From Pseudomonadota bacterium (GTDB taxonomy: Bacteria > Myxococcota_A > Polyangia > Polyangiales > Polyangiaceae): a stretch of DNA of 64,000 nucleotides. Each line of letters opens with the position of its first letter. Positions within the stretch are counted from its first letter, which is position 1. The notes below the pieces were generated by a model. The model had not been told where the DNA came from, searched no databases, and saw only the letters and a list, made by a program, of their open reading frames with translations. Shown piece after piece: positions 51,968-59,571 of this stretch. A program made the translations under genes and the position numbers. The stretch lies in NCBI GenBank assembly GCA_023428245.1, contig JAEYYX010000129.1, positions 13,967-77,966 on the forward strand, read 5' to 3'.

Positions 51968-52681
51968 TCACTCGGGGCCCGGAGCACCCGAGGCGATCCA
52001 GTCGCTGATCGTCTGGATTTCGGTCTCGGTGAGCGGCTGATTCGGCATAGGAGGCATCCGGGCAGGAGTGCCAGGTCCGCCAGGAGTGCACATTCCCTCA
52101 ACGAGCATGATCAGAGCGCTCTGGTCGGGTTCATTCACCGTCACGAGTGGGTTGTTGCCGCAATGGCTGATCGCCATCGAGCTCGAGAACGCGGTGTCGA
52201 TGGCCATGTCACTGTTGAGGTTCGGCTTGTCTGCAGTCGCCGGCATGTTGTGACAACCGCCACACTTGGCCTTGATGATGGTCGCGACATCACTGAAGGG
52301 CACGGTCGGTCCTGAACCGCCAGAGCCATCCACGCCTCCGGAGCCATCCGTACCTCCGGCAGCCGAGCCGCCGCCGCCGTCCGTGCCGCCCGAGGCACTT
52401 CCTCCGGCGCTTGCGCCACCCGCGCTGTTTCCTCCGCTCGCGGCACCACCAGCCGAGGCTCCACCGGCGGAGGGCATCCCGCCCGCAGCCGCTCCACCAG
52501 CTGCGTCGCCACCTGCACCGGGCAGTCCGCCCGAAGCAACCCCTCCCGCACCAACGTCTCCGCCAGCGCCCGGAGCCCCGCCCGTACCAACAGGCTCAGC
52601 GCTCTCACTGCAAGCGACTCCCGAGCCCAGGGCTAAAACCAAACACGTGAGGGCAATGGAACGGCTTTTTCGAATTGACAT
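51968..52681 (-). CDS. Lipoprotein with Gly/Ala linker and single-haem cytochrome-c-like domain
   Basis: A 237-residue protein. The signal peptide ends in a lipobox (GVAC, acylated Cys24). Residues 29-125 are a low-complexity Gly/Ala/Ser/Asp linker that would hold the domain away from the membrane. The last 110 residues contain the haem-attachment site CGGCH at 140-144 and, near the end, Met209 or Met212 in ARMPPMPNQPLTETEIQTISDWI, a typical distal-ligand region. Two further cysteines (174 and 198) may form a disulphide. It probably carries electrons at the outer surface or in the periplasm. AAGGAG precedes the ATG. Confidence 0.82.
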   Translation of the reverse strand: MSIRKSRSIALTCLVLALGSGVACSESAEPVGTGGAPGAGGDVGAGGVASGGLPGAGGDAAGGAAAGGMPSAGGASAGGAASGGNSAGGASAGGSASGGTDGGGGSAAGGTDGSGGVDGSGGSGPTVPFSDVATIIKAKCGGCHNMPATADKPNLNSDMAIDTAFSSSMAISHCGNNPLVTVNEPDQSALIMLVEGMCTPGGPGTPARMPPMPNQPLTETEIQTISDWIASGAPGPE

Positions 52682-52928
52682 GTGAGCTCCTTGGGGGGCC
52701 TAAAGCAGGAAACAATTAGGAAATAACTCTCAGTGAGCCAGATCCTCCTCGCTGGGTGCCTCCGAATACCATAGTGACCGACTCGCTTTGAAGTCGTTCT
52801 TTCACTCAAGAGGGCGATAACGTCCCCTCTCGCCACAACCAGCGCGGAAAAAATCCGTCTCGCGGCAGGCCTGCGATCCCCCGCCCCTTACGGCCCCCCA
52901 CCTCCCAGCGTAGGTTCTGGAAAGGCCA

Positions 52929-53768
52929 ATGAGCGATGTGTCCGAAGCGCGGCTCCTAGGACGTCTCAGTCGGATTCTTGGAGCCCGGCTGCTACGTCGC
53001 ACCAGCACACTGGTCGGGGGCCTGTCGCTCTTCGCGCGCGCGAGCGCGGCCGACCCGTTGATCCTCCGCTCCACGACCCCGACCGGTCGTTTCATGGGCT
53101 CCCTGACGCCCGAGGTCATCTTCAGCGAAGAGCTCCCTGATAGCTCCATGAACTCGCGCCTTGGAAATAGCTTCATCCCGCGCGTCTCCTACGGCCTCTC
53201 GGATCGAGAACAGATCGCGCTCTACCCACTCGGCATGGCACGCCGCCTCGGAGAGACGAATGGGACCGAGCTCATCCCCGCCTTCTCGCTGAACCCCTTT
53301 TTCGCTCACTCGCCGAGCGCTGGCGCCACCATCGCCGTCCACCCGCTGCTCTCCGTCGACGCTCGCCAGTGGATCCAACCGGGATCAAGCGTCACCTTGG
53401 GCGGCGCAGCCTCGCCACGCATCGCCCACTTCGAAGGTTGTCAGGGAGGATCCGAGTGCAAAGGGCGCCTCGAGGCGCTCAGCCACTGGCAGTTGGCCGC
53501 CCAGGCTGGGTTTTCGCACAACTTCGGTCCTGTGACGATCGCCCTCGGCGCGACGGTCCAATATGCGTTCAGCACGGCGCGCGCTGGCCTCGAGACCGCC
53601 GCTCTCACATTTGGGTCACGGGTGCGTCACGGGCTCATCTCCGATCCTACGGTGCGCATTCACCTCAGCGACACACTGAGCCTCGACTTGCATTTCGAGT
53701 ACACGCGCACTCTGAACCTCAGCCAGGGCCTCGCCCTAGCGAGCGCCGGCGCCAGTCTATTTTTCTAA
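52929..53768 (+). CDS. Predicted exported beta-barrel-like protein, family unknown
   Basis: A 279-residue protein with an unusual N-terminus: a charged 25-residue leader followed by LVGGLSLFARASAAD, which could be a signal peptide cleaved near residue 41. The remainder alternates hydrophobic and polar residues in short strands (FMGSLTPEVIFSEEL, IPRVSYGLSDREQIALYP, GPVTIALGATVQYAFST, LSLDLHFEYTRTLNL) and ends in Phe-Phe, as outer-membrane barrels often do. Two cysteines lie in EGCQGGSECKG. No named family is recognised. GAAAGG lies upstream of the ATG. It is divergent from the cytochrome-like lipoprotein. Confidence 0.65.
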   Translation: MSDVSEARLLGRLSRILGARLLRRTSTLVGGLSLFARASAADPLILRSTTPTGRFMGSLTPEVIFSEELPDSSMNSRLGNSFIPRVSYGLSDREQIALYPLGMARRLGETNGTELIPAFSLNPFFAHSPSAGATIAVHPLLSVDARQWIQPGSSVTLGGAASPRIAHFEGCQGGSECKGRLEALSHWQLAAQAGFSHNFGPVTIALGATVQYAFSTARAGLETAALTFGSRVRHGLISDPTVRIHLSDTLSLDLHFEYTRTLNLSQGLALASAGASLFF

Positions 53769-54099
53769 GCCCCTTCTTGAGAGCCGGCGCCTCCCCGCAA
53801 CACCCCAGCGGCCACGTTGGCCGAGTCTTCTCGAAGCGGAGGGAACTCGCATATCCCAGAAATGTCACCGAGCCGATCCTCGCTTGTGATGTGGGCTCAG
53901 TAGAAAAGAGTCGCCGAGCTGAGGCGATCGCCCCCTCTCCTGCTCTCTCAGCAGCAGAGGACATCGCCTCCCTTGCGCACCAATTTCACCGGGTGGGCCC
54001 AAGCAGCAGCCAAGAAGGCCCCCCTGTTCTTCTTTGGCCCCGGTCCATCACATCTAAAACGCTCACCCGAGCCTTCGCCTCAGCCCATCTCCGAAGATG

Positions 54100-54182
54100 C
54101 ACGGTTCGAATCCCGCCCGCTTCGCCTTGCCGGCTGGAAGGTTGAGGCGGTTTGTTCTTTTTGATCGTGCGGAGAGGGCGGA
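54100..54182 (+). repeat. Direct repeat copy 1 with tRNA fragments
   Basis: This 83-bp unit begins with a plus-strand T-arm-like fragment (CGGTTCGAATCCCGCC), continues through an imperfect hairpin and T-rich stretch, and ends in GGAGAGGGCGG, the complement of a tRNA-Ser 3' end. The same order recurs at 54251 with about ten differences. The sequence after copy 1 (54183-54250) is about tRNA length but no longer folds as one, so it may be a dead tRNA-Ser. Confidence 0.7.
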
Positions 54183-54245
54183 TGGACTCGCGCCTCCAGC
54201 GCGATCACCGGTTTCTCATCCGCGAGGTGAGTGAACCTGGTACTT
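54170..54245 (-). pseudogene. Possible decayed tRNA-Ser remnant
   Basis: Read on the minus strand, this stretch ends in CCGCCCTCTCC like the intact tRNA-Ser(GGA) gene downstream of the second repeat copy, but the T-loop reads GAGTCCATC instead of TTCGAATC and no acceptor 5' strand GGAGAGG is present. It is best explained as the degenerated tRNA of a duplicated unit. Confidence 0.35.
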
Positions 54246-54250
54246 TGATA

Positions 54251-54334
54251 CACGGTTCGAATCCCGCCTGCTTCGCCTCGCCGGCTGGTGGCTTGAGGCG
54301 GTTTGTTCTCTATTTGATCGTGCGGAGAGGGCGG
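54251..54334 (+). repeat. Direct repeat copy 2, leading into tRNA-Ser(GGA)
   Basis: Second copy of the unit at 54100, offset by 151 bases. It carries the same T-arm-like fragment and hairpin, and its last bases are the 3' end of the intact tRNA-Ser(GGA) gene. The repeats therefore look like a duplication of a tRNA gene plus its 3' flank. Confidence 0.7.
54274..54315 (+). terminator. Terminator-like hairpin inside repeat copy 2
   Basis: CGCCTC-GCC pairs with GGC-TT-GAGGCG (54274-54282 with 54290-54300, two-base bulge) and is followed by GTTTGTTCTCTATTTG. It is oriented for plus-strand transcripts, although no intact plus-strand gene precedes it. Copy 1 has a weaker equivalent. Confidence 0.35.
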
Positions 54335-54409
54335 GATTCGAACCCGCGGTGCTCTTGCGAACACACATGATTTCCAATCATGCACCTTCGACCACTCGGT
54401 CACCTCTCC
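54323..54409 (-). tRNA. tRNA-Ser (anticodon GGA)
   Basis: An 87-base gene. The acceptor GGAGAGG pairs with CCTCTCC, followed by discriminator G. The D-arm begins ACCGAGTGG, and the anticodon stem-loop is CATGA-TTGGAAA-TCATG with GGA. A long variable arm (TGTGTTCGCAAGAGCAC region) is typical of class II tRNAs. The T-arm is GCGGG-TTCGAAT-CCCGC. CCA is not encoded. It reads UCC/UCU codons. Confidence 0.95.
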
Positions 54410-54412
54410 GGA

Positions 54413-54434
54413 GAACCCCTCGGGTAAGGGGTTC
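54413..54434 (-). other. Perfect 8-bp hairpin between the two tRNA-Ser genes
   Basis: GAACCCCT (54413-54420) and AGGGGTTC (54427-54434) flank a 6-base loop. It lies 4 bases upstream of tRNA-Ser(GGA) and 40 bases downstream of tRNA-Ser(CGA). With no T-run it may be a processing or stability element in a joint tRNA precursor. Confidence 0.4.
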
Positions 54435-54473
54435 ACAAATTGTTCAGTCCGCGGCAGAGCTGCTTCGTACTGG

Positions 54474-54558
54474 CGGAGAGAGAGGGATTCGAACCCCCGG
54501 TACGTTTCCGCACACCTGATTTCGAATCAGGCACCTTCGGCCACTCGGTCATCTCTCC
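54474..54558 (-). tRNA. tRNA-Ser (anticodon CGA)
   Basis: An 85-base gene. The acceptor GGAGAGA pairs with TCTCTCC, followed by discriminator G. The anticodon stem-loop is CCTGA-TTCGAAA-TCAGG with CGA, reading UCG codons. The variable arm is long (GTGCGGAAACGTACC region) and the T-arm is GGGGG-TTCGAAT-CCCTC with a wobble pair. CCA is not encoded. It lies upstream of tRNA-Ser(GGA) on the same strand, so they may be co-transcribed. Confidence 0.95.
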
Positions 54559-54719
54559 GCGGCGGAAGCTGGCAGCGGTTCGGTCCTGAGTCAAGCCAAG
54601 ATTTCTTCAATATTTTGCAGGCTTTCCCAGCCCGGACCCGAGCCCACAAAAGAACGAAGGACGCCGGGCCCCCGGAAGAGGACCCCGCGCCCGAGGTTCG
54701 CCGCGGCGGGCCGCGCTCC

Positions 54720-56171
54720 TCAGACGTGATAGTTCGGCGCTTCCTCCGTGATGATGACATCGTGAACGTGGCTTTCTCGCAGCCCCTGCCCTGTCATCCG
54801 GATGAACTGCGCCTTCTTGCGGAGCTCCTCCACGGTGCTGCACCCCGTGTATCCCATGGCCGCGCGCAAACCGCCGACCATCTGGAACAGGATCTTGGAG
54901 AGCGAGCCGCGGTGAGGCACGCGCCCTTCAATCCCTTCGGGCACAAGCTTTTCATCGGCAGCGCCGCTTTGGCCGTAGCGATCCTTGCTCCCTTTTCGCA
55001 TAGCACCCACAGATCCCATACCGCGGTACACCTTGTAACTGCGGCCTTGGTAGAGAACGAGGTGCCCGGGAGCTTCGTCGGTCCCCGCGAAGAGCGATCC
55101 GGCCATTACCGTTGACGCCCCTGCGGCCAAAGCTTTGGCGATGTCACCGGAGAACTTAATGCCTCCGTCCGCGATGATCGGAACATTGAACGCATCGGCG
55201 GCTCCTGAGCAGTCCGCGATGGCCGTGATTTGCGGAACGCCGACGCCCGCAACCACTCTCGTCGTGCAGATACTTCCGGGACCAATGCCGACCTTCACTG
55301 CGTCCGCGCCCGCTTCGATCAGGCTGACCGTCCCTTCCTTCGTCGCCACGTTGCCCGCTACAATCTGCAGGTTCGGGTACTTCTGACGCAGTTCGCGAAC
55401 CGCTTGGGCGACGCCCTTGTGGTGGCCATGGGCGGTGTCAACACAGAGCACATCAACTCCTGCGTTCACGAGGGCTTCCGCCCGCTCCATGCGGTCTTTC
55501 CCGGGTCCGATGGCGGCCCCCACGAGCAGGCGCCCCCGCTCGTCTTTCACCGCCTTCGGGTTCCTCTCGGCCTGAAGAAGGTCTTTGATCGTGATCAGAC
55601 CGACGAGTTCGCCATCTTCGACCACGAGTAGCTTCTCGATGCGGTGCTTATGAAGGAGCTCTCGGGACTGTTCCGCGCCACACTCGGGCGAAACCGTAAC
55701 GAGCTCCTTCGTCATGAGCGCTTCAACAGGTTGATCGAGATTCTTCTCGAATCGGATGTCACGCGAGGTGAGAATACCGACCGGGCGAGAACCTCGCACC
55801 ACAGGCACACCGGACACATTGTGTCGCCTCATGACGTCGAGCGCCTCGCGCAGGGACTGCTGAGGTTCAACGGTGACGGGTTGCAGGATGATCCCGCTCT
55901 CAGCTCGCTTGACGGAAGAAACTTCAAGCGCTTGTTCCTCGACTGTGAGGTTTTTATGTATAATACCGAGGCCTCCCTCGCGCGCCATGGCGATCGCGAG
56001 CTTCGCTTCGGTCACGCTGTCCATCGCCGCGCTGACCAGGGGCGTGTTCAACGTTACGGTACGTGTCAAGCGGGAACGGACGTCCACATCGACAGGCAGG
56101 ACATCGCTCTCGGCGGGGACCAAGAGAACGTCATCAAACGTGAGGCACTCTCGCAGACCGGGCTGAAACAT
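54720..56171 (-). CDS. guaB: Inosine-5'-monophosphate dehydrogenase GuaB
   Basis: GuaB oxidises IMP to XMP with NAD+, the committed step to GMP. It starts with the family signature LTFDDVLLVPAESDVLP and has two CBS domains at about 97-205 (VSGVPVVRGSRPVGILTSRDIRF, IEKLLVVEDGELVGLITIKDLL). The catalytic loop GIGPGSICTTR carries C302; DGGIKFSGDIAKALAAGAS and the flap GSKDRYGQ are intact. The length (483 residues) is normal. TAGGAG precedes the ATG. It is divergent from the signal-peptide protein at 56241 and lies 161 bases upstream of the tRNA-Ser pair on the same strand. Confidence 0.97.
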   Translation of the reverse strand: MFQPGLRECLTFDDVLLVPAESDVLPVDVDVRSRLTRTVTLNTPLVSAAMDSVTEAKLAIAMAREGGLGIIHKNLTVEEQALEVSSVKRAESGIILQPVTVEPQQSLREALDVMRRHNVSGVPVVRGSRPVGILTSRDIRFEKNLDQPVEALMTKELVTVSPECGAEQSRELLHKHRIEKLLVVEDGELVGLITIKDLLQAERNPKAVKDERGRLLVGAAIGPGKDRMERAEALVNAGVDVLCVDTAHGHHKGVAQAVRELRQKYPNLQIVAGNVATKEGTVSLIEAGADAVKVGIGPGSICTTRVVAGVGVPQITAIADCSGAADAFNVPIIADGGIKFSGDIAKALAAGASTVMAGSLFAGTDEAPGHLVLYQGRSYKVYRGMGSVGAMRKGSKDRYGQSGAADEKLVPEGIEGRVPHRGSLSKILFQMVGGLRAAMGYTGCSTVEELRKKAQFIRMTGQGLRESHVHDVIITEEAPNYHV

Positions 56172-56240
56172 GGCTGCTCCTACTTCCGACCACCGGCGCG
56201 GTCAACCTCCAGGTTATGCTAGCGTCCCTTTCCGAAGATC

Positions 56241-58169
56241 ATGCCGAGAACCCCACGATTCGGTGGCCTGTGGGCCGCACTGACCGCCCTGCCGCTCCTC
56301 TTCGCGCCCGCCGCCCACGCCAAGGATTTCGTATCCATTGAGTCCTTCGCGGGGAAAAAAGTACGCCTCGACGGGGGCCTCGGCGAATGGCCCTCTGGCT
56401 TCGAAAAGCTCTCTGAAGTTCAGAAAGGTCCCGGCGTCGATGCGTCTGCGCTCCTCGCCTACGACGACGAGTTTCTTTACCTCGGCTTCAAGGCAAAGAC
56501 CGGCCCGCTCGTGCGCAAGAGCGCCCCGGGACCGGGGCAAGACGTCGTGACCATCGAGCTCTATTTCCCCCCCGCCCCGGGCAGCGCCGAGAAGACCCAC
56601 CGAATCGATGTCTACCCTGGTGATCCGGGCAAGCTCGCCGCGCTCGTCGTCGTCGACGGGACCAAAGTCAGCTCAGCTCAAGCCGTCGAAGCGCCCACCG
56701 GGAGCGGCTTTGACCTCGAAGCAAAGATCCCTTGGAGCGCGCTGTCCGCGGCTCGCCGCGTCCGGGTCGGGCTCCGCGGACGCATCTCGTTCTCCGACGC
56801 GGACAAGCCGGGCAATACTCTGGCCGCGGGCACAACCAGCAAAAAAACAGGCAAAGCGATGCCTTATTTCACGCTCGCTGGCGAGACAGGACTCGGTCAG
56901 TTCCTCGAGAGCCGGGGCACGCCTTTCCGCCCCGATCGGGAAGCTTACGGTGATCTCGACGGGGACGGACAGGCAGAGCACGTCGCCCTCTATCACCACT
57001 ATCTCACCATCGCCGGCGGACACTACCGCGGCGGCCAAGAGTTTTTCCTGAGCGAGCTCGACATCTCGGATCCGAACGCGATCCGTCGCCTTGAGCTCAC
57101 TGACCTCGGCAAGGACGGAAAAAACGAGGTCTTGCTCGTCAAGCGCCTCGGCAGCGATCCGAAGAAATACCGAGAGCTCTTGCAGGTGTTCGCCGCTGCG
57201 GAAGGCGGGGCCCTCCGCGAGATTTTCGTCACCGAGGTCACCATCGTGACCCCCGAAGGGCTGGTCGAAAATGAAGTCCGCGTGGAAGGTGGGCAGCTCA
57301 CGATCCGTCAAGGCAAGAGCAAGGGCTTCGATCCGAACACCTATCATGAGCCGGTCATGACCGACGTCGCGGCTCCGGCGTTACTTCCTTGGGACGAAGT
57401 CGAGTCTCGCACGTACGGTCTCGAGAGGGGTGAGTTCAAGCTGGTCCGTGAAAAGACCTGGAAGCCGAAGCTCAAGGCAAAGCCGAAAGGAACAGGGTTT
57501 ACCCAGACTTCAGCCGAAAAACCGGCCCGCACGGTCGCACGCAAGCCTACTTTGAAGCAGGTACATGAGTCGTACATGGCGGAGAAAGGAGTCGCCGCCA
57601 AAATCCGCACCGAGCTATCATTGGACGTGGCGGAAGACTCGCGTCCCGAACAAGTCCTCCTCCAAGGGAAAGACATCGTCGTCTTCGGCGAAGGCTTCAA
57701 GCACGGCGAAACCTACAGCTACGTGACGCTTCCCGTTCAAAGCGAAGAGGACGTCCTCTCGGTCGCTCCTGCACACCTGACGAGCGACGGGATGGCTGTG
57801 CTCGTGGTCAATGCGCTCCTTCGCTCCTCACAGAGCTCCGGCAAGGCCGACAAACTGCCTGTGCGCCAAGCTCTCCTCATTTACAAACTCGTGGGCGGAA
57901 AGGTCACTCGTATCTTCTCCGCGGAGACCGGGAGACAGCTCGGCGATCGAAAGATTCTCGGCAATGTCCGCTTCCTGCCCGCGGCGGGAGGAGGAAGCGA
58001 GGTTGAACTCTTGCCGGGCCGGGCCGTCGGATGGACCGAGCGGAGCTACCCCTATCCGGCAGACACCGAAGCAGCCGGCGGGCTCGAGCCCCTCCTTCTG
58101 CCGTGGGGCCCGATCTCATCGCGGCGTTTTGCGATGCGAAACGGGAAGTTCACCCTCGTCTCTCCTTGA
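56241..58169 (+). CDS. Secreted protein with carbohydrate-binding-like N-terminal domain
   Basis: A 642-residue protein with a clear signal peptide (LWAALTALPLLFAPAAHA, cleavage before KDFVSI at about residue 28). Residues 40-190 follow the CBM9/DOMON-like pattern: VRLDGGLGEWPSGF, LLAYDDEFLYLGFKAKTG and DLEAKIPWSAL. A calcium-loop-like DLDGDGQAEHVALY at about 237-250 recalls FG-GAP/VCBS repeats. The rest, including a basic stretch at 405-440 (TWKPKLKAKPKG), is not recognised. It is probably periplasmic or surface-exposed and might bind a glycan; no catalytic motif is evident. It is divergent from guaB. Confidence 0.72.
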   Translation: MPRTPRFGGLWAALTALPLLFAPAAHAKDFVSIESFAGKKVRLDGGLGEWPSGFEKLSEVQKGPGVDASALLAYDDEFLYLGFKAKTGPLVRKSAPGPGQDVVTIELYFPPAPGSAEKTHRIDVYPGDPGKLAALVVVDGTKVSSAQAVEAPTGSGFDLEAKIPWSALSAARRVRVGLRGRISFSDADKPGNTLAAGTTSKKTGKAMPYFTLAGETGLGQFLESRGTPFRPDREAYGDLDGDGQAEHVALYHHYLTIAGGHYRGGQEFFLSELDISDPNAIRRLELTDLGKDGKNEVLLVKRLGSDPKKYRELLQVFAAAEGGALREIFVTEVTIVTPEGLVENEVRVEGGQLTIRQGKSKGFDPNTYHEPVMTDVAAPALLPWDEVESRTYGLERGEFKLVREKTWKPKLKAKPKGTGFTQTSAEKPARTVARKPTLKQVHESYMAEKGVAAKIRTELSLDVAEDSRPEQVLLQGKDIVVFGEGFKHGETYSYVTLPVQSEEDVLSVAPAHLTSDGMAVLVVNALLRSSQSSGKADKLPVRQALLIYKLVGGKVTRIFSAETGRQLGDRKILGNVRFLPAAGGGSEVELLPGRAVGWTERSYPYPADTEAAGGLEPLLLPWGPISSRRFAMRNGKFTLVSP

Positions 58170-58226
58170 GCCTTCCGCCGTGACCCGTGCGGGCCCCCCA
58201 ACTCACACCGGCAGCCTAGGGTCCGG

Positions 58227-58254
58227 TTGCTTAGCCGCGCTCGCGTGTTACGCT
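58227..58254 (+). promoter_or_regulatory. Possible promoter for the COG0523 gene
   Basis: TTGCTT (58227-58232) and TACGCT (58249-58254) are 16 bases apart, 42 bases before the ATG. No Zur-like palindrome was recognised, so zinc control is not supported by what can be seen. Confidence 0.25.
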
Positions 58255-58295
58255 CTACTTCGAGGCAGCCTATCCGGGCGACTCACCCCTTTTTG

Positions 58296-59534
58296 ATGCT
58301 TCCGCTTCCTGTCACGGTTCTGTCAGGGTTCCTCGGGTCGGGCAAAACCACCCTAGTCAACTACCTCCTTGCAAACGCGAAGGGACGGCGGTTCGCAGTC
58401 TTGGTCAACGATCTCGCCGAGGTCAACATCGACGCGATCCTGATCAAATCGGGAAAAACAACGCTCCATCGCCCCCGCGAAGGCTTCGTCGAACTCCACA
58501 ATGGGTGCATCTGCTGCAGCCTGCGAGATGAGTTCGTTGCCGAGGTGGCCCGACTCGCCCGACTCGGTCGCTTCGACCATTTGATCGTCGAGGCCACCGG
58601 GGTCGCTGAGCCCCTACCGATCGCGATGGCTTTCGACCAAGAGGAGCCTGGCGGCGAGATGCTCGGGGCTATCGCGCCGATCGACACGATGGTGACGGTC
58701 GTGGACGGCCGAAACTTCCTGAGCGATTACCAAGCCGGTCGAGAGCTCGGGCAGCTCGGTCTTGCCATCGATGCCCTCGACAATCGCACTGTCTCGGACC
58801 TGCTCGCGGAACAGGTCGAGTTCGCAAACGTCATTGTCCTCAACAAATGCGACCTCCTCTCCCCCGCCGAGGTCAGCGAGCTTGCTTCGTTCCTCCATTG
58901 CCTGAACCCCGAAGCTAAGATCGTCCGAACCATGTTCTCCCGAATCGCTGTCGAAGACGTGATCGGGACAGGGCTGTTCGACAGGAGCCAGGCAGAGACC
59001 CCCGAAGACCTCAGGGCCCGTGAGAGCGCGCTTCACTCCGAGCTCGGAATTTCGAGCTTCGTCTATCGGGCTCGTCGCCCGTTTCATCCTGAGAGACTCT
59101 GGACCCGCTTGAGCGAAGAGTGGCCCGGGGTGCTCCGCAGCAAGGGACTCTTTTGGCTCGCCACGCGCATGAACGAGTCGGGCCTATGGTCCCAGGCGGG
59201 GCGCTCCTCGAGCCATCAGAGCGCCGGGCGCTGGTGGAGCAGTGTTCCTGACGGACTCTGGCCAACGGAGGACGCGGTCCGCGACGCGATCCGAGCCGAC
59301 TTCCGCGGCCCCTTCGGGGACCGCCGCCAAGAGATCGTGATCGTCGGGCGTGACCTCGACGAAGCAAAGCTCCGCGCCTCCCTCGACGCTTGTCTCCTCG
59401 ACAGCTCCGAGATGCGCATGGGGCCGCTCGGCTGGGCTCAGCTCCCCGATCCGTTCCCGCCCTGGGAACCTGAGCCGATCGACGAGACGGATCTGACCGC
59501 TTTGCCGGTCATCCGGCAAATGCCCTCCGCCTGA
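58296..59534 (+). CDS. COG0523 (CobW/ZigA-type) metal-chaperone GTPase
   Basis: A 412-residue G3E GTPase of the COG0523 family, which inserts metals into client proteins. Walker A GFLGSGKTTL is at 11-20. The metal-binding CxCC lies at 71-74 (GCICCSLRDE). EATGVAEPLPIA and the base-specificity motif NKCD follow. The C-terminal CobW_C domain (RRPFHPERLW, SKGLFWLATR, AGRWW) resembles the ZigA/YciC zinc branch more than cobalamin CobW, and no cobalamin genes are near. The ATG at 58296 was chosen because VTVLSGFLGSGKTT starts directly after it; the upstream frame is open without homology. Confidence 0.86.
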   Translation: MLPLPVTVLSGFLGSGKTTLVNYLLANAKGRRFAVLVNDLAEVNIDAILIKSGKTTLHRPREGFVELHNGCICCSLRDEFVAEVARLARLGRFDHLIVEATGVAEPLPIAMAFDQEEPGGEMLGAIAPIDTMVTVVDGRNFLSDYQAGRELGQLGLAIDALDNRTVSDLLAEQVEFANVIVLNKCDLLSPAEVSELASFLHCLNPEAKIVRTMFSRIAVEDVIGTGLFDRSQAETPEDLRARESALHSELGISSFVYRARRPFHPERLWTRLSEEWPGVLRSKGLFWLATRMNESGLWSQAGRSSSHQSAGRWWSSVPDGLWPTEDAVRDAIRADFRGPFGDRRQEIVIVGRDLDEAKLRASLDACLLDSSEMRMGPLGWAQLPDPFPPWEPEPIDETDLTALPVIRQMPSA

Positions 59535-59571
59535 GCGGACGCTGAAACGACTCAGCTTACATTCTAAGGCT

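Larger units (their letters stand above)
53769..54322. other. Non-coding stretch before the tRNA-Ser genes
   Basis: About 550 bases between the barrel-like gene and tRNA-Ser(GGA). The first 330 bases show no supported gene, RNA or strong hairpin. From 54100 it holds a direct repeat with tRNA fragments and terminator-like hairpins, listed separately. Open frames here translate to low-complexity or tRNA-shadow peptides. Confidence 0.6.

Noticed and set aside
51838..52101. Extended N-terminus of the glycosyltransferase at 50965, up to 52101
   Set aside because: That extension would run through a terminator-like hairpin and into the lipoprotein gene in another frame, and has no similarity to the paralogue at 37558.
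53369..54145. A 258-residue plus-strand open frame after the barrel-like gene
   Set aside because: It starts inside that gene in another frame, is Arg/Pro-rich and runs into the tRNA repeat; there is no sign of a protein family.
54080..54436. A 118-residue open frame on the minus strand over the tRNA region (GEVTEWSKVHDWKSC...)
   Set aside because: It is the translation of tRNA-Ser(GGA) and the decayed tRNA repeat; such peptides are typical tRNA-shadow artefacts.
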